Assembly: GCA_014379345.1 (NCBI GenBank)
Contig: JACMLY010000122.1
Coordinates: forward strand, 1 to 64,000
From: Chitinophagaceae bacterium
GTDB lineage: Bacteria > Bacteroidota > Bacteroidia > Chitinophagales > Chitinophagaceae
Reading direction: 5' to 3'
Length of the DNA: 64,000 nucleotides
The number at the start of each line of letters is the position of its first letter. Positions within the stretch are counted from its first letter, which is position 1. Both the position numbers and the translations under genes were made by a program. The notes beneath the pieces were generated by a model. The model was not told the DNA's origin. It did no database searches and saw nothing but the letters and a program-made list of their open reading frames with translations. Shown here one piece after another: positions 44,725-54,308 of the stretch.

Positions 44725-45762
44725 TCAATCACCCCATACTGTCGTTCCCTCACTACAGTTGGCGCAGATATCGATATTTCTCCGGCTTTGAAGGATCTGG
44801 CTGCGGAATTGTACATATTTATCATTATGCCATATTTCTTTGAATGGCTTGCCTTTGAGATCTCCGAGATTATGTTGGGCATCTTTATCAAAACAACAGG
44901 GTACCACTAACCCGTCCCAGGTTATAACAGTAGCATGCCATAATCGCCAGCAATGATTACTGAGGGAATTTTTTACTTTGTAGTCTCCTGCTTCATTTTT
45001 TTTATAGCGACTGAATTTTTCTATTGATGGGATAAGATTGTTGGGATCATTCTTATAATCGTATACCTGTGCGGTCTTGAACCGCACTTCATCAACGCCA
45101 ATCTCTTTCGCCAGTTGTTTAACTTCTTCGATCTGATGCTCATTGGGTTTTACCACAAGGAATTGAAAAAAAACAAATGGGGTGTTACTTTTTAATTTCG
45201 CTTTCCATTTTACAATATTCCTTGCTCCTTCCAGTACCTTATCCAGTTTTCCCCCCACCCTGTATTGCTGGTAAACATCCTGGCTGGTGCCATCTATCGA
45301 AATGATCAACCGGTCGAGTCCACTTTCAACTGTTTTTTTTGCGTTGGCATCACTGAGGTAGTGAGCATTGGTAGATGTGGCGGTATAGATCCCTTTTTCC
45401 GATGCATATTTTACCATATCTAAAAAGGAGGGATTCAGGTAGGGCTCACCCTGGAAATAAAAGATCAGGTATAAAAGATCTGCTGACAACTGATCGATCG
45501 TGTTACTAAAAAAATCTTCCTGCAGCATTCCGGTAGGCCTGGTGAATGCCCTGAGTCCGCTGGGGCATTCCGGGCAACGCAGATTACAGGATGTGGTAGG
45601 TTCAAACGAGATAGAAATAGGGTAACCCCACTGCACAGGTCTTTTGGTCCATTTACTCAGGTAATAGCTACTCAGCACTTTGCCTGCATTCCAGGCCCGG
45701 CGAAGGGTAAGTTTTGACAATAAATTGACGCTATCGTTCCAGTTGAATGCCGGCATAAGCAT
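44725..45762 (-). CDS. Radical SAM protein with SPASM domain
   Basis: A 345-residue radical S-adenosylmethionine enzyme. The [4Fe-4S] motif CNLRCPEC gives C59, C63 and C66. The substrate loops include FYFQGEPYLNPSF and DRLIISIDGTSQDVYQQYR. A C-terminal SPASM region with extra cysteines (HCWRLWHATVITWDG, VPCCFDKD, DICANC) holds a second cluster. Members modify peptides or act in cofactor maturation; no precursor peptide was identified nearby, so the substrate is unknown. Start ATG 45762 (or 45756). Monocistronic, upstream of the MarR gene but separated by a repeat. Confidence 0.88.
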   Translation of the reverse strand: MLMPAFNWNDSVNLLSKLTLRRAWNAGKVLSSYYLSKWTKRPVQWGYPISISFEPTTSCNLRCPECPSGLRAFTRPTGMLQEDFFSNTIDQLSADLLYLIFYFQGEPYLNPSFLDMVKYASEKGIYTATSTNAHYLSDANAKKTVESGLDRLIISIDGTSQDVYQQYRVGGKLDKVLEGARNIVKWKAKLKSNTPFVFFQFLVVKPNEHQIEEVKQLAKEIGVDEVRFKTAQVYDYKNDPNNLIPSIEKFSRYKKNEAGDYKVKNSLSNHCWRLWHATVITWDGLVVPCCFDKDAQHNLGDLKGKPFKEIWHNDKYVQFRSQILQSRRNIDICANCSEGTTVWGD

Positions 45763-45885
45763 GCTAAATTACGGGTAGGATCTTAAAGCACAATCTTTGC
45801 TGCCCGAAAACGTTACAATAGCAATTCAAAAGAAACTATAAGGCCGGTTTATTCGTTTATAAGCTGCCGGCTAATCCTTCATACT

Positions 45886-47847
45886 ATGAAAAAATTGTAC
45901 TTCTTTTTTTTATTTGTAATTCAAATAAATGATCTGCTGGCACAGCACCCTGCAACCAGCGGCCATCAACAGGTAGATATTTCGCTCATTGAAGGACAAG
46001 CACATCAACGATTAAGAGATGTGACCGGAAATGCCTCCATGGATACTTTTACCGTAGCTTCAGATAATATTGATGTTCATCATTACCGTTGTGAATGGCA
46101 GTTGGACCCGTCGGTCAGATTCATTAATGGAAAAATAACGGTGTCATTTACCGTTAAGACTGTTTCCGATAAAATTATTTTTGACCTGGCCTCCACCATG
46201 GGTGTTGACAGTATTTTATATCACGGTACAACCATCCCTTTTCAAAGAGTATTAAAGGACGGGTTGGAAATAGGATTACCGGCCCTGCTAAATGCCGGCC
46301 AAAAGGATTCCGTGAGTATTTTTTATCGCGGCGTTCCCGACCCTTCCGGAACAGGTGTTTTTTTCCAGGGCTTTCACCGTTACAGTGATGCCATGTGGAC
46401 CCTTTCGGAGCCGTATGGTGCTAAGCTTTGGTGGGCATGCAAAAACGGATTATCGGACAAGGCAGATTCGATAGACATTATCGTTACACATCCTGTAGAT
46501 TATATCGTATCGACAAACGGTGTTAAGCTGAGTGAGCAGAATTCTAACGGCAAGGTGATCACTCATTTTAAGCATCGCTATCCTATTGCCAGCTACCTGG
46601 TGGCGATACTGGTTGCAAAATATACTGTTGCAAAAGATAGTGTTCTGTTAGGAAATCATTCAATGCCTGTGTTGATGTATTCTTACCCGGTGCATGTCAA
46701 TTATTTTTCAGAAGCAACACGTGTTGCGAAGTTATGTCTTCCGAAATTTTCAGATCTGTTTGGGATATATCCTTTTTATAAAGAACAATACAGCCAGACA
46801 TATTGGGCAGTACAGGGAGGCATGGAACATCAAACAAATAGTTTTATTGGTGACCGGTGGTCCAATCTGATATCGCATGAGCTCGGGCATCAGTGGTTTG
46901 GGGATAAGGTGACTTGTGGAAGCTGGCAGGATATCTGGCTCAATGAGGGCTTTGCCACTTACAGCACAAATATTTATTACGAACATTTTGAACCTTCACT
47001 GTTACAGCCTACGCTTCAAAGCCAGATCAACAATATAACGAGTCTGCCCGGGGGAAGTCTTTGGGTCAATGATACAACCAATATCGGCCGGCTGTTTAGT
47101 GGAAGACTAACCTATAACAAGGGGTCATACGTTGTTCATATGTTGCGAGGGGTATTGGGCGATTCAGTTTTTTTTAAGGGTGTTCGACGGTATCTCGACG
47201 ATGTTGCGGTAACCTATTCGTTTGCGCGTACTTCTGATTTGAGGAAGGTTCTGGAAGCAGAAAGTGGTAAAAACCTGGAGTCGTTTTTTCAGAAATGGGT
47301 CTATGGTGAGGGATATCCCAATTACCATGCAGAATGGACGCAGAATAATAATAACTGGATAAAGGTGAAGCTCAATCAAACCACTTCACATTCTTCTGTG
47401 AGCTTTTATGAAATGCCGGTAACACTGGTTGCAAAAGCCGGTTCCAAAGAGCAAAGCTTTGTAGTTGAACATCGGTACAGCGGGCAGGAATTCTGGCTGA
47501 ATGCAGGATTTGCTGTTGATACAGTTCTGATCGATCCGAAACTATGGATTCTTTCGAAAGTTAAAACCTCTGCAAAGGTTGCCGGAAGCACTATTCCCGA
47601 CGAGTTGAAAATATATCCAAATCCGGCACCACGTGAATTAAAAATTTCATTGAAGAACCCTTCTGATAGAAAATTGAATATTCAACTACTGAACATGCTC
47701 GGCCAGACAGTGTATCAGAAAGACCTGCAAACACCGGGCAGTGATGAACTATTTAATATTTCATTGACACATTTACCCAGGGGCGTTTATTGGCTTAAGT
47801 TAAGCAGCTATGGTAGCATTCAGGTAATTAAAAAGATCGTGCATTGA
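45886..47847 (+). CDS. Secreted M1-family metallopeptidase with T9SS sorting domain
   Basis: A 653-residue aminopeptidase-type zinc enzyme. Signal peptide to about residue 19. The gluzincin zinc site is HELGH at 331-335 with the third ligand E354 in NEGFATY, and the substrate-binding GGMEHQTN lies near 310. Residues about 45-300 form the M1 N-terminal saddle, and 375-470 the helical end. The last 70 residues carry a type A sorting domain (IYPNPAPRELKISL; NMLGQTVYQKD; PRGVYWLKL), so it should be exported through the type IX system to the outside. A repeat lies directly after the stop. Monocistronic. Confidence 0.93.
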   Translation: MKKLYFFFLFVIQINDLLAQHPATSGHQQVDISLIEGQAHQRLRDVTGNASMDTFTVASDNIDVHHYRCEWQLDPSVRFINGKITVSFTVKTVSDKIIFDLASTMGVDSILYHGTTIPFQRVLKDGLEIGLPALLNAGQKDSVSIFYRGVPDPSGTGVFFQGFHRYSDAMWTLSEPYGAKLWWACKNGLSDKADSIDIIVTHPVDYIVSTNGVKLSEQNSNGKVITHFKHRYPIASYLVAILVAKYTVAKDSVLLGNHSMPVLMYSYPVHVNYFSEATRVAKLCLPKFSDLFGIYPFYKEQYSQTYWAVQGGMEHQTNSFIGDRWSNLISHELGHQWFGDKVTCGSWQDIWLNEGFATYSTNIYYEHFEPSLLQPTLQSQINNITSLPGGSLWVNDTTNIGRLFSGRLTYNKGSYVVHMLRGVLGDSVFFKGVRRYLDDVAVTYSFARTSDLRKVLEAESGKNLESFFQKWVYGEGYPNYHAEWTQNNNNWIKVKLNQTTSHSSVSFYEMPVTLVAKAGSKEQSFVVEHRYSGQEFWLNAGFAVDTVLIDPKLWILSKVKTSAKVAGSTIPDELKIYPNPAPRELKISLKNPSDRKLNIQLLNMLGQTVYQKDLQTPGSDELFNISLTHLPRGVYWLKLSSYGSIQVIKKIVH

Positions 47848-47905
47848 TCTGAAGGTACGGAGCTCTTCTTAAGATCAGATTTCGCTACCGGCCTCAAAAA
47901 AAAAA

Positions 47906-47974
47906 TCCGTCAGGAGTTTAATCTTTGTAGAAAATACATCTTAGCCTTCGATCCGCTCCGTAGGAGCGGCATCT
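47906..47974. repeat. Interspersed 70-base two-hairpin repeat, copy 2
   Basis: Second copy of the element at 16323-16392, same orientation, differing mainly in the middle eight bases between TTTGTAGAAA and ATCCGCTCC. It lies 58 bases after the aminopeptidase stop. Confidence 0.85.
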
Positions 47975-48084
47975 TTTAATTATACATGTTATTAATTTTC
48001 TTTGTTATGTTGTAATTTTCCCTGGTCAGGGATATCGAACAGCAAAGAGAGTTAAAGAAATATAATTACACAGGGTTTTGATTT

Positions 48085-48786
48085 ATGACTACATCTCCAA
48101 TCTGGAAGCATCGCCTTTTTATTATACTCCGGATAAGTTCCAAAACATTGTACAAATTGTTGGGTAAAACAAATGAACGTATACAACCGCTTGAATTTTT
48201 TTCTGTCAAAGCTGGTTATCATCATGCCGCCAATGCCGAATCATTCGACTCTACCTGCAGCAGTGATGAATTTCAACGCAGTGTATATGATCTGGCTGAT
48301 TCTTTTGCATTAAAGTTCGATGATGCTTCCATCTTAGATGTAGGATGTGGCTCCGGGTACAAGCTGGTTCATATGCTGGGGCAATACCAAACCACCGGCA
48401 TTGAAGTGGAGCCGGTATATAGCTGGTTGTTGCAAAAATATCCCGACCGCAAATGGCTGCCGTATCAATCAATAGGTATGGCCGAGTTAAATGCGGATAT
48501 CGTTATTTGCTCTGACGTTATCGAGCATATCAAAAACCCGGATGAGTTGATGGATTTTCTAAAGAAAATCAACTTCCGCTATCTTATTTTGAGCACACCT
48601 GAGCGGGATAAAATTTGCGGAAAAAATGATTATGGTCCGCCGGAGAATACTTCACATTACAGGGAGTGGAATACCAGTGAATTTAAATTATATGTTAGCC
48701 GCTGGTTCAATATTCATGAACATCATGTGTTCAATGATAAAAGCATCAGCCAGGTAGCGGTTTGTTCCAAAAAACCGGCCAGTTAA
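48085..48786 (+). CDS. Class I SAM-dependent methyltransferase
   Basis: A 233-residue methyltransferase: motif I ILDVGCGSGYKLVHML near 93-108, acidic residue GIEVEPVYS, motif IV DIVICSDVIEHIKNPDELM, and LILSTPERD. Pro-rich YGPPENTSHYREWN follows and may contact the substrate, as in ubiquinone- or glycan-type methyltransferases. The N-terminal 80 residues are helical and might bind a partner or membrane surface. The substrate is unknown. Monocistronic. Confidence 0.85.
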   Translation: MTTSPIWKHRLFIILRISSKTLYKLLGKTNERIQPLEFFSVKAGYHHAANAESFDSTCSSDEFQRSVYDLADSFALKFDDASILDVGCGSGYKLVHMLGQYQTTGIEVEPVYSWLLQKYPDRKWLPYQSIGMAELNADIVICSDVIEHIKNPDELMDFLKKINFRYLILSTPERDKICGKNDYGPPENTSHYREWNTSEFKLYVSRWFNIHEHHVFNDKSISQVAVCSKKPAS

Positions 48787-48862
48787 CATTTGCTGAATTC
48801 TCTTTCCGGGTAAACAACGATACAGTTTATCGTTTCAATTTCCTTCAATTCTTTGCCAGGTA

Positions 48863-48912
48863 TAAAAAACACTGCATCCTCTGCCGGATAATTCCGGACA
48901 GCAGAATGCAGT
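48863..48912 (-). terminator. Rho-independent terminator
   Basis: On the minus strand ACTGCAT ... ATGCAGT with inner CTG and CCGGA pairs makes a long stem (48912-48871), followed by GTTTTTTAT (48870-48863). It lies about 35 bases after the stop of the small membrane protein. Confidence 0.75.
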
Positions 48913-48946
48913 AGCACATATAGTGATAAAGGATTAGTGAATGTGT

Positions 48947-49192
48947 TTAAGCATCGCTTTTGCTGCCGCTATTACGCAATAATGCAACCAGCAGTAAAAT
49001 AAAGACGGCGCCACCGATTACCCACACAATAGGAGATGCAAAAAAGCTTCCGCTGTCCTTGCCGGTATTAATGTCTACATCAATTTTTTTATCCTGGGCA
49101 AAACTTAAGATGGTCACAAATAATGATGTACAAAGCATCAACCATTTTTTTACCCACGATTGTGCCGCCACCCGGTTACTAATCCGTTTCAT
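48947..49192 (-). CDS. Small exported membrane protein
   Basis: An 81-residue protein with a basic N-terminus and hydrophobic signal or helix at about 17-32 (LMLCTSLFVTILSFAQ). A short polar stretch DKKIDVDINTGKDSGSF follows, then a second membrane helix at about 51-70 (PIVWVIGGAVFILLLVALL). This layout (DKK...D-N-GK then a helix) recurs in short proteins of Bacteroidota, whose role I do not know. A terminator follows directly, so it is transcribed alone. Confidence 0.7.
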   Translation of the reverse strand: MKRISNRVAAQSWVKKWLMLCTSLFVTILSFAQDKKIDVDINTGKDSGSFFASPIVWVIGGAVFILLLVALLRNSGSKSDA

Positions 49193-49306
49193 ATAAATAT
49201 TTTTTAGTGAATAAGTGGTATTGTCAAAAAAATCATGCCATCCGAAACTTTAATAAAGAAAAGGCTATTCCATGAAGAGGATTAATCTCCCGCCGTCAAA
49301 ACGGGT

Positions 49307-51256
49307 TCATGTATGTTTGTTTGGTAGCACGATTGAAAAAATCGCTCCTTTTCCTTCAATACCATGGGCGGTAATCATTCCACCATGAGTTTCTGTAATT
49401 TTTTTGCATAAGGCAAGTCCGATCCCGGTTCCCTCAGGCGCCTGATAGGTTGATAATCTTTGAAACACCTGGAATATTTTTTCATTGTAGGCTGCTTCAA
49501 ATCCAATTCCATTGTCCTCTATCATAATCTCGACCCGGTGTTGGTCAAGAGGTTTTGAATAGATATTAATAATAGGACTTGTGTCAGGTTTACTATATTT
49601 TATCGAATTGCTGATCAGGTTCTGAAATAGTTGTCTCATTTGAAAGGGTATTGCTTCAACAGCAGGAAGAGTATGAATATTGATCTGCGCTTTTTTCTCA
49701 GCAATGTTTAATTCAAGATCTGTTAAAACATGATTTACAATCGCATTCAGGTCAGTCATCTCAAAAAGTTGGCGCTCATCTGATACGTTCGAATATAACA
49801 ATATACCCTTGATCAGCTCCTCCATACGGCTTGCAGAGTCGTTAATTTTGGCTACGAGTGGTTTGATGTGAAGACTTAATTCATGTCGTGTTAAAAGCAG
49901 GTCGCTGAAGGTAAGTATCTTTCGCAACGGTTCTTTTAGATCATGCGAAACTACCCATGCAAACTGCTCCAGCTCAAGATTTGTTTTTTGCAGTTCCAGC
50001 CTTTGTCTTTCAAGCTCCAGCTCGTTTTTTTTCTGGGCAGAAATGTCTCGTATGAATGCAATAAAGGAAGAATCGCCGCTCCATTTTGCTCTTGATATTG
50101 TTAAGGAGATATAAAATTCAGTTCCCTTTTCATTAAGGGCGGTTATTTCAATGGTCTTGTTCAATACCCTTGCCTCGCCTGTAGATAATAGTCTTTTCAT
50201 CCCTTCAAAATGAGCCGCCCTGTATTGTACTGGAATGATGGTATCCGATAAGGCTTTGCCAATCACCTGATCAGCCTTCCATCCAAATATTTCCTCCGCT
50301 TTGGGATTCCATAAAAGAATATTGCTTTGCTCATTAATCACGATCACGGCATCTGGCGCATTTTGTATTAATTGCCGGATATTCTCTTCACGTTCAACAG
50401 CCTGTTCAGTATAAAATTGTAATTTTTTTTCATTTGCTTTTCGGGTCGTGATGTTTCTCAATATTCCCCTGGTATATTCAGGAATTCCATCTTTATACCT
50501 ACAGGTAATGGAACCTTCTACAATAATTTCTTTTCCATTTTTTGATATAAAACAGGTTTCAATTTCTTTTACCTGTTTTTCTCCGTTGATTATACGGTTT
50601 CTATATGCCCGGAAATGATCGCGTTCGTTTTCAGCAACAAATGAATAAATTGATTTTCCTTTTAATTCATGCTGTGTGTACCCTATAGCGTTTAACCACG
50701 CATTGTTTACATAGATAATTTCACCATCAGGTGTAACGATATGTATTAAATCGCTGGCGTTATCAAAAAGATCCCTGTACCGTTCCTCACTTTCAGCCAG
50801 TCTTTGTTGTTCATCCCTTTGAATGTTTTGTACACGGGGCAATGTTTTTTCCCTGACACCTTTATAGGTGTTTTCCAACCCGAGTACTATTTCCAAGGCA
50901 AGTAATGAATCGGCGGTATAATTTGGTATGAAACTGAAAGTCGCTGTTTTTAATGCATCGTATAGTTGTATCAGGTCTTGCTGTGAAAAAGATTGTTTAA
51001 CTATACCATGAATTCTGTCATTATTCCATGAGGAATTATTTATGGCCTTGCCTTGACCATCGGCTCCTGTTTCGAGTTCAGTTAAAAAATGCAGTAAGGT
51101 TTTATGTGTTATTTCCTGTAACTCAGTGTTGGTGACATGTGCAAAATGACCGCGTAATGGTATGTTATGATTGTCCAGCGTTCTCAACACTGCAGAAACC
51201 AGATCCGGCATTTTATTTTCCTTCATGAAACAGGCAAAGGTCCTTAGGTGGCTCAT
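49307..51256 (-). CDS. PAS-domain sensor histidine kinase
   Basis: A 649-residue kinase without membrane helices, so cytoplasmic. The N-terminal 160 residues are helical and unassigned (LVSAVLRTLDNHNIPLRG; EIVLGLENTYKG). Two PAS domains follow (about 165-285, YRDLFDNASDLIHIVTPDGE; about 295-410, LIQNAPDAVIVINEQSN). HisKA has H438 in VVSHDLKEPLRK, and the ATPase domain ends near 645 (DNGIGFEAAYN; GTGIGLALCKK). Relatives sense light or redox through PAS cofactors, which is not shown here. Orphan; no response regulator adjacent. Start ATG 51256 or 51226. Confidence 0.9.
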   Translation of the reverse strand: MSHLRTFACFMKENKMPDLVSAVLRTLDNHNIPLRGHFAHVTNTELQEITHKTLLHFLTELETGADGQGKAINNSSWNNDRIHGIVKQSFSQQDLIQLYDALKTATFSFIPNYTADSLLALEIVLGLENTYKGVREKTLPRVQNIQRDEQQRLAESEERYRDLFDNASDLIHIVTPDGEIIYVNNAWLNAIGYTQHELKGKSIYSFVAENERDHFRAYRNRIINGEKQVKEIETCFISKNGKEIIVEGSITCRYKDGIPEYTRGILRNITTRKANEKKLQFYTEQAVEREENIRQLIQNAPDAVIVINEQSNILLWNPKAEEIFGWKADQVIGKALSDTIIPVQYRAAHFEGMKRLLSTGEARVLNKTIEITALNEKGTEFYISLTISRAKWSGDSSFIAFIRDISAQKKNELELERQRLELQKTNLELEQFAWVVSHDLKEPLRKILTFSDLLLTRHELSLHIKPLVAKINDSASRMEELIKGILLYSNVSDERQLFEMTDLNAIVNHVLTDLELNIAEKKAQINIHTLPAVEAIPFQMRQLFQNLISNSIKYSKPDTSPIINIYSKPLDQHRVEIMIEDNGIGFEAAYNEKIFQVFQRLSTYQAPEGTGIGLALCKKITETHGGMITAHGIEGKGAIFSIVLPNKHT

Positions 51257-51338
51257 GGTATAAAATTACTATAACCGAAACAAGCTCAATGAGAATTTTA
51301 AACTGGTGACTCATGTCAATAATTAAATCTGACTCGTT

Positions 51339-51370
51339 TTGGTGGAGGTGGGCCTGCCAGTGTATCTTCG
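51339..51370 (+). promoter_or_regulatory. Promoter of the uvrD/pcrA gene
   Basis: TTG at 51339-51341, 21 bases, then TATCTTCG at 51363-51370. The same spacing as the 42464-42495 promoter. The predicted transcript start falls at or beside the ATG at 51375, implying a leaderless or nearly leaderless mRNA. Confidence 0.5.
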
Positions 51371-51374
51371 CAAT

Positions 51375-53726
51375 ATGCAGGATTATTTGAAAGATCTGAA
51401 TGAAAGGCAGAAAGAGGCTGTTTTGCGGGTAGAAGGGCCATTGATGATCGTGGCCGGTGCGGGAAGTGGAAAAACAAAAGTGCTTACTACACGTATCGCT
51501 CACCTGATGGCATATTGTGGTGTGGATGCATTTAATATACTGGCGCTGACCTTTACGAATAAGGCAGCCAAAGAAATGAAGGAGCGTGTAGAGAAGATCC
51601 TTGGCAATAATGAAGCAAGAAATTTATATATAGGAACATTTCATAGCGTGTTTGCAAGAATATTGCGTGCGGAAGCTCCCAAATTAGGTTATCCCAACAA
51701 CTTCACCATTTATGACACGGATGATGCGAAAGGCGTTGTAAAAACGGTGGTGAATGAATTGAATCTCGATGATAAACATTACAAACCCAATACCGTTTAC
51801 AATAGAATATCTTCCGCAAAAAATGCGTTGGTAGGTCCTGCAGAATATGCTACCGATTACTATATACAGCAGGAGGATATGCGCTCGAACCGCCCGGCCA
51901 TTGCGCAAATCTATGATGCTTATTCCAAGCGCTGCTTTAAGAATGGGGCGATGGACTTTGATGATTTGCTATTAAAAATGTATGAGCTTTTAAAGAATTT
52001 CCCGGATGCACTCAGCAAGTACCAACACAAATTCAAGTTTATTTTAATTGATGAATACCAGGACACGAATCCTGCGCAATATGAGGTCATTAAATTGCTG
52101 GGAGCCATGCACGAGAATATTTGCGTGGTGGGAGATGATGCCCAAAGCATTTATAGTTTTCGGGGAGCCACCATTCAAAACATCCTTCAGTTCCAGAAAG
52201 ATTATGATGATGTAAAAGTAGTAATGCTCGAACAGAATTACCGGAGCACCCAGAGCATCCTGAATGTTGCTAACGAGGTTATCAAAAACAACAAGGGACA
52301 AATACCCAAGTCATTGTGGACCGACAATGAGCAAGGCGAAAAGATCAGGCTGGTACGCACCATGACGGATAATGAAGAAGGAAAATTTGTAGCAGATTCT
52401 ATTCAGGAATTAAAACTCCGCAATCATTACAGCAATAAAGAAGTAGCAATCTTATACCGGACCAATGCCCAGAGCCGGTCATTTGAGGAGAGCCTACGCC
52501 GCATGGGAATTGCATATACTATTTATGGTGGTATTAGTTTCTATATGCGTAAAGAGATCAAAGATTTTGTAGCCTACCTGCGTGTGGTCGTTAATCCACA
52601 GGATGAGGAAGCATTAAAGCGGATCATTAATTATCCCGCCAGGGGAATCGGCAAAACTTCCGTTGATAAAGCCGTGTTGTTCGCCAATGATAACAATATC
52701 ACTATGTGGGATGTGCTTGAAAATGCACCAAAGCATGGATACAAAGGTGGAACGCTTGAAGCGATTGAACAATTTGTCATTATGATAAAAATGTTCAGGA
52801 GCGAGCTGTCTAAAAAAAATGCGTATGATCTTGCTATACTCGTGGGTAAAAGTACAGCGATTGTAAAAGAGCTTTTCAATGATAAAAGCACCGAGGGTGT
52901 CGCCAGGTATGAGAATATCGAGGAGCTGCTGAATTCAATCAAAGAGTTTACTGAAACACCGATGAATGAAGAATCGGGTGAAGTGGGAGATAAGGGACTT
53001 GGAACATATCTGCAGCAGATCACTTTGCTTACCGATGCAGATCAAAAAGATCCAAATTCAGATACGGTCAAAATGATGACCATTCATGCGGCGAAGGGAT
53101 TGGAGTTTCCGGTTGTGTTTGTGGCCGGGTTAGAAGAAATGCTTTTCCCAAATGCAATGAGTATAAACACAAGGGAAGAGCTTGAAGAAGAGCGCAGGTT
53201 ATTTTATGTGGCAATTACCAGGGCTAAGCACAAATTATGGCTTACTTACGCCAATACCCGGTATAAATTCGGGTCATTGGTGCAGAATGAGCCGAGCCGG
53301 TTTATTGATGAATTACCCGCGGAAAACCTGGATAGAAGTTTCGCAGGCGGTGGTGCCCGAAACCAGGGTTTCAGTGGTTGGTCTGGCGGTTCGGCATTCG
53401 ACCGGATGCGTGGTGGCTTTGCAGCAGACCAGGCAGAAAAAAGATATGGGCCACCTCCTTCTTCTGCATCATCACAATCATCTTATATAGTTCCTAAATC
53501 ATATCCCAAACCGGTGGAACATGTGCCCAGTCCTGAATTTGCACCCAGCGATACCAGTAAATTGCAGGAGGGACAAAAGGTAGAACATCAAAAATTTGGA
53601 TTCGGTGAAGTGTTAAAAGTGGAAGGAAGTGCCCACAATCCCATAGCCACCGTAAAGTTTGAATTGAATGGTGAGAAAAAGATCATGTTGAATTATGCGA
53701 AGCTGCGGATCATTCAATCTGAATAG
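51375..53726 (+). CDS. UvrD/PcrA-type superfamily 1 helicase
   Basis: A 783-residue 3'-5' DNA helicase of the UvrD/PcrA/Rep group, used in excision repair and clearing of recombination structures. Walker A GAGSGKT near 33-39, motif Ia ALTFTNKAAKEM, Walker B LIDEYQDTNPAQYE, motif III GDDAQSIYSFRGA, motif IV EQNYRSTQ, motif V MTIHAAKGLEFPVVF and motif VI LFYVAITRAKHKLW. The C-terminal 90 residues include a Tudor-like fold (GQKVEHQKFGFGEVLKVEG), present in PcrA, which binds RNA polymerase. The frame begins at a TTG at 51339, which is the promoter's -33 box; the ATG at 51375 is chosen. uvrD and pcrA cannot be separated from sequence. Confidence 0.95.
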   Translation: MQDYLKDLNERQKEAVLRVEGPLMIVAGAGSGKTKVLTTRIAHLMAYCGVDAFNILALTFTNKAAKEMKERVEKILGNNEARNLYIGTFHSVFARILRAEAPKLGYPNNFTIYDTDDAKGVVKTVVNELNLDDKHYKPNTVYNRISSAKNALVGPAEYATDYYIQQEDMRSNRPAIAQIYDAYSKRCFKNGAMDFDDLLLKMYELLKNFPDALSKYQHKFKFILIDEYQDTNPAQYEVIKLLGAMHENICVVGDDAQSIYSFRGATIQNILQFQKDYDDVKVVMLEQNYRSTQSILNVANEVIKNNKGQIPKSLWTDNEQGEKIRLVRTMTDNEEGKFVADSIQELKLRNHYSNKEVAILYRTNAQSRSFEESLRRMGIAYTIYGGISFYMRKEIKDFVAYLRVVVNPQDEEALKRIINYPARGIGKTSVDKAVLFANDNNITMWDVLENAPKHGYKGGTLEAIEQFVIMIKMFRSELSKKNAYDLAILVGKSTAIVKELFNDKSTEGVARYENIEELLNSIKEFTETPMNEESGEVGDKGLGTYLQQITLLTDADQKDPNSDTVKMMTIHAAKGLEFPVVFVAGLEEMLFPNAMSINTREELEEERRLFYVAITRAKHKLWLTYANTRYKFGSLVQNEPSRFIDELPAENLDRSFAGGGARNQGFSGWSGGSAFDRMRGGFAADQAEKRYGPPPSSASSQSSYIVPKSYPKPVEHVPSPEFAPSDTSKLQEGQKVEHQKFGFGEVLKVEGSAHNPIATVKFELNGEKKIMLNYAKLRIIQSE

Positions 53727-53747
53727 ATTCAGGATGACGCGCTTTTG

Positions 53748-53787
53748 TGGAAGGATGACATCCTTTGTGGAGGGATAACATCCTTGC
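53748..53787. repeat. 20-base tandem repeat
   Basis: Two adjacent units, GTGGAAGGATGACATCCTTT (53748-53767) and GTGGAGGGATAACATCCTTG (53768-53787), differ in three bases. Each contains AAGGAT-GAC-ATCCTT-type dyads, and AAGGATGTCATC recurs at 53817-53828. Between convergent genes. Confidence 0.7.
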
Positions 53788-53823
53788 TTATGGTGTCGCG
53801 GTCATTCAGGTATTTAAAGGATG

Positions 53824-54180
53824 TCATCTCTTAGAATCCCTTAGAAATTCTTTAATCGTCTTCTTATCATTTCCTATAAATATCTTTTTGCCATTAATGG
53901 TAACAGGCCGTTTCAGGAAAGTGTATTCATCTAAAATTAATTGCCGGTAATCATTTTCAGCCAGCTTTTTATCCTTCAAACCCATTTCCTTGTATTTCAT
54001 CGCTCTTCGGCTGAACAATGCTTCGTAGCTTCCTGCCATTGCTTTCATTTCATCTAATTGCTCCGGTGTGATCTTTTCCGTTTTGATATCCTGCATCGAA
54101 AAAGCTTTCTGACCAATCCTGGTTTCTTTTATGATTGCCTGGCAGGTAGTGCAATTTGCCAGGTGATACATTTTTTTCAT
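53824..54180 (-). CDS. ArsC/Spx-family thioredoxin-fold protein
   Basis: A 118-residue protein of the ArsC family. The active-site loop is LANCTTCQAI with C10 and C13. The family also covers Spx regulators, whose CxxC senses oxidation, and one-cysteine arsenate reductases. The length and ending (TFLKRPVTINGKKIFIGNDKKTIKEFL) fit the arsenate-reductase-like group, including the conserved RP. No ars operon genes are near, so arsenate resistance is not supported by context. Start ATG 54180; TATTTTTG at 54192-54185 might be a -7 element, again with almost no leader. Confidence 0.85.
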   Translation of the reverse strand: MKKMYHLANCTTCQAIIKETRIGQKAFSMQDIKTEKITPEQLDEMKAMAGSYEALFSRRAMKYKEMGLKDKKLAENDYRQLILDEYTFLKRPVTINGKKIFIGNDKKTIKEFLRDSKR

Positions 54181-54297
54181 ACCCCAAAAATAAGGCCCGC
54201 AATCTTTCTAAAATGGGCTGTCAATATGTAATATTTTAGCCCCTGATACGACTTAATGAATATATAAATCCCGGAAATCTGCAGGCTTTACAAAACC

Positions 54298-54303
54298 AGG
54301 AGG
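54298..54303 (+). promoter_or_regulatory. Strong Shine-Dalgarno supporting a GTG start
   Basis: AGGAGG at 54298-54303, five bases before GTG at 54309. No ATG exists upstream in frame, so this site decides the sigma-factor start. Confidence 0.7.
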
Positions 54304-54308
54304 AATTT

